In this document: positions 1 through 10,338 of the stretch, piece after piece
Layout: each line of letters opens with the position of its first letter
How positions within the stretch are numbered: the stretch's first letter is position 1
Source of the DNA: Chamaecrista fasciculata
Lineage: Eukaryota; Streptophyta; Magnoliopsida; Fabales; Fabaceae
DNA: 64,000 nucleotides
NCBI GenBank assembly: GCA_003254925.1
Contig: QANZ01012447.1
Location: 173,660-237,659 of the forward strand
Reading direction: 5' to 3'
Made by a program: the position numbers and the translations under genes
The notes under the pieces: generated by a model
The model's input: only the letters and a program-made list of their open reading frames with translations
What the model was told of the DNA's origin: nothing
The model's database searches: none

Positions 1-230
1 TTCTTTCATTAAAATAACCACAGACTTTATCGTATTTTTCAATTTTAGTTTCTTTTTTCATCAATTTTACATTACATGTCATTAGTCACAAAGAACTTAT
101 TATTAATATTTAGCTAACGTAAGAGCAAATTATAAAATTAATCAAAATATGAAAATAAATTTAAAATTCCTCTAAACATACCAATATTGAATGGACATCT
201 TCCCTTGGCCAAAAAATAAAATAAAATAAA

Positions 231-638
231 GGCAAAAGTACCCATTTCGTCCCCAAACTTTACACATGTTGTCAATTTCGTCCATAACTTTACACCAACT
301 GTCAATTTTGTCTCCAATTTTTTTTGCTGTCAATTTTGTCCCCAATGTTTTATATTCCGGTCAACTTTGTCCTTTACTCTTAATTTAGCCAAATATTATA
401 ATGACAAAATCTACGTGGCTAATAATATATAATGTAAAATTGATAGAAAAAGAAACTCAAATCCTAACTCACATTGAAAAACAAGATGCATTCTGTCGTT
501 AATTTATTGAAAAAAGTTAGCCAAAGAATAAAATTGATTGTTGGTATAAATTTTGGGGACAAAATTGACAACAAAAAAAAGATTGAGGACGAAATTGACA
601 ATTAATGTAAAATTTAGAGACAAAATTAATATTTTGCC
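231..638. mobile_element. Non-autonomous fold-back DNA element, family F1 copy A
   Basis: The two ends are inverted copies of each other. The left end begins ggcaaaagtaccc and the reverse complement of the right end begins ggcaaaatatt; both continue with phrases of the type 'tttgtcaatttcgtcc'. There is no coding capacity. The flanks are A-rich, so a target duplication cannot be fixed. A second copy lies at about 35694-36025: both share the internal run 'gatagaaaaagaaactcaaa'. Long-inverted-repeat elements of this kind are usually Mutator-like or MITE derivatives; the superfamily is an inference. Confidence 0.6.
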
Positions 639-815
639 AAAAATATTTCTTCCAATCCCCCCCTCCTCAGCTTTATTGGCTTCCGGATTAACCCAAGTGA
701 GTTTATTCAAGTCCCAAATATTCACNGCCAAAAATATTTCTTCCAATCCCCCCTCCTCAGCTTTCTTGGCTTCCGGATTAACCCAAGTGAGTTTATTCAA
801 GTCCCAAATATTCAC
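636..815. repeat. Near-identical 89-90 bp duplication on both sides of a single N
   Basis: Copy 1 is 636-725 and copy 2 is 727-815, separated by the ambiguous base at 726. They differ by one C-run length change and one base (ttattgg versus ttcttgg). The right end of element F1 (ttttgcc) lies at the start of copy 1. The pattern fits two contig ends that overlap but were joined with an N, or a real tandem duplication. Confidence 0.85.
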
Positions 816-1011
816 TTCAATCCAAATTAAATTTTTTTTTTTGCTAAAATCGATATTATCTTAAATTAAAAAGAGTGTACCAAAGTTTCTAAAATACATT
901 GAAACGCTATAATTTTCAACCTTGTACTTGAAAAGAAATCAAAATCATTTTTTATGAATTTGCAAAAATCTTATTTTTGACAATATTGTAACTTACACAT
1001 ACTTTCAAATT

Positions 1012-1656
1012 CGCAAAAGACCCTTTCGTGCCCCTAACGTTTGTTTTGTGTCAGTTATGCCCCAATGTGAAACATTGATGTCATTTATACCATAACCTCA
1101 ATTGTTTTGGGCCAAAGTTCTATAGTGGTCCCTCAAGTTTGCTCAAAGTTTCGTTTTGGTCTCTCAAGTCTTCGACGAACTTTCTGGCGAGATACACGGT
1201 GGCCCCGACGACAATGAAAACTCCTAATCTAAGGTTTTTTTTACCTCCTGAGTTCAATGACGACCTTCATTTTACGAACAAATGATCGAAAATATGATTT
1301 TCGACGATTGTATAATTTTTCGGCGACTATGTAATTTTTCAGCGACTTGCCAGTCATTTTTTCGCAAAATGGAGACTGTCATTGAATTCAGGAGGTCAAA
1401 AACGCTGGATTAGGAGTTTTCGTAGTTGTCGGGGCCGCCGTGTATCTCGCGCGGAAAGTCTACCAGAGACTTGAGAGACCAAAATGGAACTTTGAGCTTG
1501 AGGGACCAAAATAGGACTTTGGCCCAAAAAAAGTTGAGATTAGGGTATAATAGGCACAAATGTTTCACATTGGGGGCATAACTGACACAAAACAAACGTT
1601 AAGGGCATAACTAAAACTGACCCCAAACGTTGGGGGCACGAAAGGGTCTTTTGCCT
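1012..1656. mobile_element. Mutator-like non-autonomous element with TIRs of about 240 bp
   Basis: The left arm (about 1012-1260) and right arm (about 1380-1656) are long inverted repeats with outer ends gcaaaagaccctttcgtg and its complement. A 9-bp direct repeat, tttcaaatt, flanks the element at 1003-1011 and 1657-1665. The length of the inverted repeats and the 9-bp duplication are typical of Mutator-like elements. The loop (about 1260-1380) has no transposase, so the element depends on an autonomous partner. Confidence 0.75.
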
Positions 1657-1718
1657 TTTCAAATTTTGGAAAACACATGTAACATGTGACTCTAACTGAC
1701 GAAATTAAAACACTGTAC

Positions 1719-2582
1719 TAGGGGTGGTAATCTCAATCCATTATCCACCAACCCAACCAACCCATATACAAAATTAAGTAATTAACCAACCCAACCCAGT
1801 CCATTTAGATAATGGGTCAAGATGGGTTGGGTCCAAAATTGACCCATTAAAATTTGGGTTGGGTTGGGTAAAACCTGGGTTACCCAACTCAACCCAACTT
1901 TGTATCAAAACTACGTAGTTTCATGATCGGGGTGAATATGAAATTTCATAAATTTGTGCAAAAATTACAAAATGCCCCCCAAATAATTTCAAAATTTACA
2001 AAATCATTCCTGAACCATAATATTTAAGGACTAAAATGAAAATTATAAAAAAATTGGGACCAAATTGTAATTTTGAAAAATATTGTAAAAAGGATAAAAT
2101 TACAAATTAGTCCTAAATTTGGAAAATGAATGCATTTTAATCCCACCAAACTGTAAGTTCAGTGGAAGGAAGATGAATTTCGCAAAAATTACATAATTCC
2201 CCTAAATATTTTCAAAATTTACAAAAAAGTCATTGGATCATGATATTTGAGGACTAAAATGAAAATTTTAAAAAATAATTGGTGTCAAAATGTAATTTTT
2301 AAAAATATGAAAATGGTAGAAACTGCAAATCAGTCCAAAATCTGAAAAAGAATACAATTTAATCCTAGATTTGAATAATTTAAAAATTATTCTCATTAAT
2401 TAGTTTATAAATTAAATAATATAAATGTTTTAAAATAAATTCATGGGTTGGGTTGGGTCGACCCTTAATTTTATGGGTCATGACCCATTTAACAAATACA
2501 AATGGGTCATGGACCGATTTATGACCCACTCATTTATGACACAACCCAAAACCAACCCAACCTATCCATTTTGTCACCCCTA
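1719..2582. mobile_element. hAT-like non-autonomous element with internal direct repeats
   Basis: The element starts taggggtgg and ends cacccta, a short terminal inverted repeat of hAT type, followed inward by Watson-Crick-mirrored 'aacccaacc/gggttgggt' tracts. Flanking 8-mers cactgtac (1711-1718) and cacaatac (2583-2590) match at 6 of 8 positions, consistent with a decayed 8-bp hAT target duplication. Inside are two direct copies of a roughly 230-bp AT-rich module (about 1945-2150 and 2170-2380). The same module recurs in the unrelated element at 4622-6205. No protein is encoded. Confidence 0.7.
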
Positions 2583-3589
2583 CACAATACCAAAGGTATA
2601 AACCATACACACAGCTCCAAACATTCAACCAAACTAAATATGACTTGTACACATGGTACCAATATATAATTTAAAAAAGTGAAGAATTACATTTGAGAAA
2701 TGAAATTAACAATTCATAAAAAAAAATGTCTGGAAGTAAACCAAACATTCTTACAACATGTATTTGTTTCTCACGAATTAAGAGTTTAAAAGAATTATTC
2801 AAACTAGAGGTTTGACGATGAATAAAAAATTTGAAATTCTTCTCTTTTACACTAAAATCAGATGACATATATTCNACACATGTGGCCCCCCCTCTCACTA
2901 TTTTGTTTTACTAAAGTGGCCCCCTCTATTTTTTTTCTAAAGAAGCCGTGACAAAGAGTCAAAGATAGATATATATATATATATACACACAGTGACACAG
3001 ATGACAATTATATGTATACACATGCTCCTCTTTTCTTTCTACACACTGATATACAAACCTTACACAGAAAGAGTAAAAACGCAGTCTGAGAAAAAATAAC
3101 CTTTCACAAAAATATGCTAAATCCATCTCTAATTTTTTTGATCCACCAAAAGTTATCTGTCATGTCCCCAAATTCAACCTTGAGCTTGAGCCGTGATGTA
3201 AATTTGTGGGTTCAAAATCGTTGCTTTGACATATTACCGTTCACACACCTCCAAACATTTTCTCTTCTTGTTCTCAACCTCAAAACTCAAAAGCATTTGC
3301 ATTTTGCACAGAGTCAATCGCATAGGATTTTTGATTTGGAGATTGCCAGATTGGAGTCTTCTTCAATCTTCTTGCGCCGCTTGAGTTTGCCGTTCGCGTG
3401 TTCGTTCGATACTTTGGCCGTTCGGCGTGTGGTCGATTGGTCGGTCGTCGGTGTGACTGCGTTTCCAAGGTGTTCATACTCATTACTCAAATCTTCTCCT
3501 ATTTTTTCTTTTCGTTTTGCACTCCGGCCACTCCCTGATACTTCGGCCGTTCGGCGTCGACGGCGTGTGGTGTCGGTGTGAGTGTGTGA

Positions 3590-3870
3590 CTCTGTTTTAT
3601 TTCACTTTTAGTCTTTGCTTTATTTACGTTTCAGTCCTTGTTTCATTTTTATTTGTTCTGTTTAGTCCTTGTTATGTTTAAATTTTAGACTCTGTTTTAT
3701 TTCAATTTTAGTCCTTTCTTTATTTACGTTTCAGTCCCTGTTTCATTATTCTGTTTCTGTTTTGGTCCCTGTTTCATTATTCTGTTTGACTGTTTCTGTT
3801 TTGGTCCCTGTTTCATTACTCTGTTTCTATTTTGGTCCCTGGTTTCTGTTTCTATTTAAGAGATGCTATG
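3590..3870. repeat. Degenerate short tandem repeats (gtccctgtttcatt-type)
   Basis: The phrase 'gtccttgtttcatt / gtccctgtttcatt' followed by 'ctgtttctgttttg' recurs about seven times with variable spacing. It is pyrimidine-rich on the + strand. It may be internal sequence of a DNA transposon ending near 4176; no coding potential is evident. Confidence 0.55.
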
Positions 3871-4138
3871 ATTGTCTACATAGAAAAAGAAATTGCTCAG
3901 ACATTTACAACTGATACAATTATAGATGACTTCTATTTTTTGAGACAACGACGAGTACCGCTCAAATAATAGAGGTACGATTTAATATTATTTTTGTATT
4001 CAATGTTTATGGATATTGATATTAGACATATTGTTATATGCAATTGGATTTTTTTTAATTATTAGATAAATTTTTATATTTAATATGCATAATATATATT
4101 CTTATTGTATATGATTGTTGTTAGAGAAAAAAATCTTG

Positions 4139-4176
4139 GCCCCCCCATTGATAACATCCTGGCTCCGTCCCTGACT
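4139..4176. mobile_element. hAT-like right terminus
   Basis: The sequence ending ggctccgtccctg is the complement of the familiar plant hAT-type terminus of the form CAGGG-CGGAGCC, and is preceded by a C-rich run. No matching left terminus was found upstream; the N at 2875 may hide it. Assignment rests on the terminus alone. Confidence 0.35.
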
Positions 4177-4621
4177 ATAATATTGTTCACAAACAAGTCT
4201 TGAAGACTTCAAAATAGTAATTCACAGTCACATGCAATTAAGACAGTATATATGCCTTGGCCGAAAAAAAAACAAAAGATTATGATTTAATTTAGGCCAA
4301 AAATTTGAAATTAGAAGAAACTTATATGGGAAAAATGGACGATACCATCTTCCTTTTCCTTCGGTTTCAAACTCAATCATTATAGACCCACATATCAATA
4401 TGTATATATCATGGCATAACTTTTTGGAGGTTCAATCTACAATCATATGCCTTAATTCAAATTTAAAATAATCAATTTATGATATTAATTAGGAGTGTAC
4501 ATGAGTTGGTCCAATCGATTTTGGCTAAATTAAACATGGTTGATCGGATTGAGTCAATTTTATTAATTCAATTTTTTTTATTATATATATTTTTTAACTT
4601 GTATGTGTTAACAGAAAAATT

Positions 4622-6205
4622 AAGAGTAAAACGCATTTTGGTACCCCGTAATTAGGACCAAATTTGACACTTTGGTACCTTGAGATTTGCGCTGTTAGCA
4701 CTTTGGTACCTTGTTATTTTCTGCCAAGATTTAACGGAAAATTGTTAGCACTTTTGCAAAAATTACAAAATGCCCCCAAATAAATTCAAATTTTTAAAAA
4801 CATCCTTAGATCATAATATTTGAGGACTAAAATGAAAATTATAACAAAATTTTGGGGTCAAAATGTAATTATGAAAAACATTGGAAAAAGAATAAAAATA
4901 CAGATTAGTTCTAAATCTAGAAAATAAATGCAATTTACTCCTAAAATTGTGAGGTTCGATGGTGAGAAGAAAAACTTTACAAAATATTTGCAAAAATTAC
5001 AGAATGCCCCCAAATAGTTTCAAAATTTATAAAAACAATCCCTAGATCATGATATTTGAGGAGTAGAATAAAAATTACAAAACATTTTTGGGGTCAAAAT
5101 GAAATTTTGGAAAATATAAAAAAGGAGATAATTACATATCGATCCTAAACCTAGAAAATAAATGCAATTTAGTCATTCAAATATAACTACTTAAATGAAA
5201 TTTTGAAAGTAAACTTCAATAATTTGAAGAATATTCCCATGAATTAATTTGCAAATTAAATAATTAATATTTAGTTTCAATAAATAATTTAATAAATTAC
5301 TAAAATACTTATTTTTTATGAAATTATAATAAAACTATAATTTTTTCATGTAAGTTATTCAATAAGTTATGATAGCAAAATATGATGATCTAATCTAACT
5401 ATAATATTTTATCTTTAAAATACATAATTACAATAAATATAATTATTTTAGTAAAATATTAACTTAAATTTAGCAGTAAATATAATATTTTAAACATCAA
5501 CAGTCAAGTATTTTTGTGATTTAATGTCAATTGTTATATTTAATAAAATAGTTAAACTAATTATGATCATATATTGTAGAAAATCAATCTTATTATAATG
5601 TGCCCCAAAGACTATTTTGAAAAAAATAAAAGTTTCTTGACCTTAAATGAAAGATAAATCAAATAATAGAGATATATAGTTATTTTTCTGTGTTCCAATG
5701 ACCAATCTTATAAAGGTGACAAACATTTGAGTTCAATCTGTGATTAATTAAGGACTGAGTTGAGAGAAATTTTATGAGAAAGGGAAGATTTTGATTCATC
5801 AAAAATCAAACGTTCTTTCTGCAATTTCTTTTTTAATAACTCTCTAGTTCTTTGAATGTAATTGTAGAAAACTCCATCAATTCTTTTAGTTTGTTGTGTT
5901 TTGATTTGTTTTACCAAAGGGAGAGGACTTAAACGCACAAAAAAATCTTGTTGAGGAGTGAAATATGGTTTAAGTTGCAATAGAAACTAACGGATAAGAT
6001 GTAGTAGAAATCGACGACTAAGATTGAGCCACGTCAGCACTTTTTGTTAAATCTTGACAGAAAATAACCACAGGGTACCAAAGTGCTAACGACGCAAACC
6101 TCAGAGTACCAAAGTGTCAAATTTTGTCTTTCAGGGTACCGAATTTCAGGGTATCAAAGTATATTTGGTCCTAACCATAGGGTACCAAAAAACTTTTTAC
6201 CCAAA
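4622..6205. mobile_element. Non-autonomous element with long inverted repeats (Mutator-like type)
   Basis: The left arm (about 4622-4760) with 'ttggtacc' phrases and the right arm (about 6000-6205) with 'gggtaccaaa' phrases are inverted copies, with outer ends gagtaaaac and its counterpart gggtaaaaag. The interior has two direct copies of a 230-bp AT-rich module (about 4746-4975 and 4985-5215) shared with the element at 1719-2582. I could not fix the target duplication because the flanks are A-rich. No transposase. Confidence 0.6.
4746..5215. repeat. Two direct copies of a module shared with 1945-2380
   Basis: Each copy begins 'gcaaaaattacaaaatgccc' or a close variant, passes through 'gaggactaaaatgaaaatta' and ends in 'aaataaatgcaattta'. 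The same order is seen twice in the hAT-like element at 1719-2582, giving four copies in two element types. Confidence 0.65.
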
Positions 6206-6369
6206 AAATAATTATACATAAATTTAATAATATTTATATTAGTAAAAGTAATTAAATTTTATTTATTCATTAAAAATGTTAATTGAAATTAAGTTTATAT
6301 TCTATATATTTTATAACATGTAATTAATAAAAAATAATAATACATTTTTTTTTAATACAAAAGCTACAA

Positions 6370-7779
6370 AGACTACAACTAGTAATTAAAAGTAACATGA
6401 TTTCCAAACTGCAGATAAGAGTAAGGAAGGTAATCTAGGATTTGTCTCAAAAGATTGTGACTAATCTTTCCACCATGATAAATGCCTGAGAGATGAGTAG
6501 AAAGGCGATTTATGTCTTCAAGAAGAGGGTGAAGCTGCATTGGAGACTTGAAACTGGATTGAAGCCATGCTGCATAACCTTTCTTCTACATAATTACTCG
6601 GGTCTGAAGAGGCGTGATAAGATGCAAAGTCCTAAAATATTCCCGAATACACCAGAAGAGGAAGATCAATTTGTTCCAATTAGAGTGATTTTGCCCGATT
6701 GATAATGACTTCCAAGAACCATCACAAACAGCAAGGCAAAAGACATAACTACTGCGAGAATTCCTGTGAAGAAAGAAAAAGATATTGAGGCCGGTATGCT
6801 GTAAATCAGAATGGAATTCTTTGACCACAGCACCATTTCTGTTGGAAGAAGCCGCATAAGCAGAAACATTTTTGGAGACTGCAGAATTCTAAAGATGCAA
6901 GAATCCTTGACTTTTGGTAATGACTTGAGAAGGAGTTCTCAGACAATTGTCATGTAGTGCTTTGTTGCGAGTCTCCCAAATATAATAAAGGATTACAATG
7001 AACAATTGGCAATGATAAGACAGAGGAGCACCAACATTCTTAAAGTGTGAGAGGTAGAACACTAACCATCCTGAGAAATCAGAAGTGTGACCTGCAGACA
7101 AGAGAGATAAGCAAGAGCCAAACCATATGGCTCGAGAAAAGGAGCATGTAATGAAAATATGCGAGAGAGATTCATCAGGATCGCCACAGAATAAGAAGGG
7201 TTGATAAGAACTGATGTGGTGCTTGCGAAGAATGTCAGCAGAAGGAATAGCAGAATGTAAAGCACGCCACAGAAAAACGATGAACTTAGAGGGTAAATCA
7301 ATCTTCCACAGCCAATGCCAATCAACATTGAGAGTGGTATTGGAGGGGGAAGAAGGAGCTTCTTGCCGGTGAAGAAGCAATTGGTATCCCTTAGACATCG
7401 AATACATCCCATCAGCTGCAGGTTTCCAGATGAGTTGATCATCAAGAGGGAAAAGGGAAAAAGGTTGGTGTTGAATCAGTGTTTGAACATTAGAAGAGTA
7501 AAGAGAAGCAAGCATATCAGTTCTCCAATGAGCAGAGTTAGTATCCAAAAGACTTGAAACTTTGACTGTGGAAGCAGAGGCAGGCAAAGAAGGCTGCCAC
7601 CAAAAAGGGGAGGGAATTGAGACTTTGCTGCCTGAATTGATGCGCCACCAAAGGTCAGACCTTACAAGATTCATATTTTGGGCAATACCTTTCCAAACCT
7701 GTGAGGGTTGGGAAGTGGAGCTTGGCAGACATTCCAAATTACCTTTAAAATACTTAGAAATCGTCAATTTTTGGGGCAA
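6370..7779 (-). pseudogene. LINE ORF2, zf-RVT and RNase H-like C-terminus
   Basis: An open stretch of 296 codons (7779-6889) carries the zf-RVT region: 'LWKIDLPSKFIVFLWRALHSAIP', then CGDPDESLSHIFITCSFSRAIWFG with the Cys/His set. It is in a different frame from the reverse transcriptase. Downstream (about 6870-6370) several frames hold pieces that resemble the RNase H-like end of plant LINEs, including 'VCDGSW' and 'LSTHLSGIYHGGKISHNLL', broken by more than one shift. The zf-RVT region is thought to help template handling; that is family knowledge. Confidence 0.7.
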
Positions 7780-7843
7780 ACAAGTATTTTTTTCTGAAGC
7801 AAATGCATAGCCGTTTTATTATTCTTATATCCCCAAAAAATAG

Positions 7844-9607
7844 TTAGCGACAGTAGAGTCCATTTGCTGCAGAATTTTTTTTCTTTGGATAGGCAAAGGA
7901 GCCCATCCTATAAAGAGGGATACTTGAAAGAACAGACTTAATAAGGACTAATCTGCCAGCTTGACTTAACAATCTTGCCTTCCAACTACTGAGCTTCTGA
8001 TTAATTTTTTCAAGAAGATCTGTAAAGTTCGCTTTTCTTGAGGAGCAATCCACATAGACGCCAAGATATTTTCCATGATTTGGCTTATAAGAAACTCCAA
8101 AGGTTGAGGAGAGAAACTTTTTGAAGGTCCTGGGAGTGTTAGGGCTGAAGATCATTGAAGACTTCTGCTTATTGATGTTTTGGCCTGCAAGATGACCATA
8201 TAAATCAAGAGAATTCTTGATTGCCAAACATGCTTCCGGAGTAGCTTTGAAGAAAAGAACTGTATCATCTGCATACATGAGGTGAGTGACATGGGGACCT
8301 CGCCTAGCAAATTGAATGCCTTTGATTTTCTTGTCCTGCTCCAGCTTGAAAAGAAGACAAGAGAGAACATTGGAGCACAACAAGAACAAGTATGAGGATA
8401 AAGGATCACCCTGACGAACACCTCTGTGAGGAATGAAGGATCTAGCAAAATGTCCATTAAATAGGAGAGCGTATTGGACAGTTGAATAACATTGTTTAAT
8501 TATCTGCACCCAATGATTAGGAAAGCTCATTTTAGTAAAAACAAACTCTATAAAATTCCAAGACAAACGATCATATGCCTTAGAAATATCGAGCTTCAAA
8601 GCACACCATTTTGATTTGATCTTTCTAGCTTTATGAATATAGGTCATCAATTCAGAAGCTAAGAAAACATTATCATTTATGCTGCGACCCTTCACAAAAC
8701 CAGTCTGAATTGGAGCTATAAGATCTTGCATGATAGGTTGAAGTCGAGTAACGAGGACCTTAGAGATGATCTTCTGAAAAACATTACAAAGATTAATGGG
8801 ACGAAAGTCTTTAATGGATTGTGGGTGATCACATTTGGGAATTAGAGTGATGAGATTATGGTTAAAATCTTTAAGGAGGTAACCAGTCCTGAAGAAAGCC
8901 AAAATCGCATCTGTAAATTCATGCTTGATGAGAGACCAAAATTTGCGAAAGAAGAAAACTGGAAGTCCATCAGGTCTAGGGGTTTTGTCAGATTGCATCT
9001 GAAACAAAGCATCTTCAACTTCCAAAGAAGTAAAAGGAATATTGAGGATCTGTAGATGATGAGAAGTCAGAGTAGGAAAGTGTAGATCTTGCAGACTATC
9101 AGCAATTTCCTAAAAGGATGGAAGATCTTGATCAAAATACACTGATTGAAAATGAGAGTGAGCAATCTTCTCCAAGTCATCATAGTTGGAAGTCCAAATG
9201 CCTTGTTCATCTTTCAACCTGAGCACTGTTTGTTTGATTCTCCTCGAATTCACTACAGAATGAAAGTACTTAGAATTACAATCTCCATGCAAGAGCCAAA
9301 GTTGTTGACATTTTTGGGCCCAAAGAACAGCTTCATTGTGGAGCATATGATCAAGAGAGCATCTGACATTAAACTCTTCTTCTTGCACAGAGGAGTCAAA
9401 AGAGATATTTTGTTGCAAAGCTTGGAGTTTTGAAGAAAGTTCTTTGATGTTAGTCTGAACTTTGCCAAAATCAACATTATTCCAATGAAGGAGGTCTTGC
9501 AGAACTCGCTTGAGTTTCACATTCACTCTATAGGGCGAAGAGCCATTAATTTGTGAAGCCCAAGAATGAGATATCACGTCGTGATAGGAAGGGTGTGACA
9601 GCCACAT
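7844..9607 (-). pseudogene. LINE ORF2, linker and reverse transcriptase
   Basis: The linker (9607-9110) has the conserved 'WAQKCQQLWLLHGDCNSKYFH' region and is cut by an in-frame TAG at 9112-9110, likely a former Gln codon. The reverse transcriptase follows in the same frame (to 7844). It shows the PDGLP, LIPK, FRPINLCN, GFVKGRSINDN, LDISKAYDRLSW, RGVRQGDPLS and catalytic YADD motifs, then KYLGVY and the SWKARLLSQAGRLVLIKSV thumb. The usual GPDG is RPDG here. The frame ends at 7844, about 20 residues after the thumb. The role is copying of LINE RNA into DNA at the nicked site. Confidence 0.9.
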
Positions 9608-9648
9608 GGACTCAAAACATTTTGGTCTAGGACAAACAGAGTTGCATA

Positions 9649-10338
9649 CTAAGTTGATATTAGTAGAGGGCTATGATCTGATGCATGAATTGGTAAACAA
9701 GTGACGTGTGTTTGAGGGAATTTGACCAACCACTTGTTACATAATGCACGATCTAAGCGTTCCCACACTGTTGCTTGATGTTGCCTTCCATTAGTCCAAG
9801 TGTACCAATTTCCTTTAGGTTGTAAGTCTATTAAAGCTAAGTTATTAATTAAGTCTTGGAAAAGGGAGGCTCCTCTAATGGTTGTGCAGTTGATGAGTTT
9901 CTCATTAGATGTCAAAATCTGATTAAAATCGCCAAATAGGATCCATGGCAAGTTAATTGAAGGCGCAACAGAATAAAGGAAGGACCAAAGTACACTGCGA
10001 TCATAAACAAGGGGAGGTCCATATATAGCCGTTAAGACAAAAGGGTCTCCAAGTGATGGAGTGATAATTACATGGATCCAAAAAGGAGAGACATCAACTA
10101 TACTACAATCAAAAGAGTCTCTCCATGCAAGGATGTTGCCACCACTGTGACCATCTGCATCTAAACCTACATGATTTTTAAAGCCAAGCCTATGTACAAC
10201 CTGAGAAGCATGCGATAAGGGAGACAAGGTCTCACAAAGAAACAAAATAGAAGGGTTGTATTCTTTGATCATCTTCTTCAACCTTGATCTTGTCGAGGCA
10301 CCCTTCAAACCCCGACAATTCCATGCGAGGGACATCAT
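9649..10338 (-). pseudogene. LINE ORF2, AP-endonuclease domain
   Basis: This domain nicks the target DNA so the LINE RNA can be copied at the nick. The start MMSLAWNCRG has the family's N-terminal catalytic WNCRG motif. CET (catalytic Glu), IYGPP, GDFN, WTNGR, LDRAL and the final SDHSP (catalytic Asp-His) follow in the usual order over about 229 residues, so all catalytic motifs are present. The frame then stops at 9651-9649; the homologous reading continues in another frame from about 9650, so a frameshift lies close to the end of the domain. The ATG overlaps the ORF1 stop. Confidence 0.85.

Larger units (their letters stand above)
2583..4489. other. Unassigned stretch with probable DNA-transposon remains
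   Basis: An N at 2875 marks a possible assembly join. The stretch from 3340 to 3580 is GC-richer and has a 155-aa open frame, which resembles nothing I recognise and is not backed by splice signals. C-rich runs of 'tggccccc' type occur at 2882, 2917 and 4139. I see no confident gene. Confidence 0.4.

Noticed and set aside
3114-3581. 155-codon open frame on +
   Set aside because: No domain, motif or splice context; low-complexity start and transposon-like surroundings.
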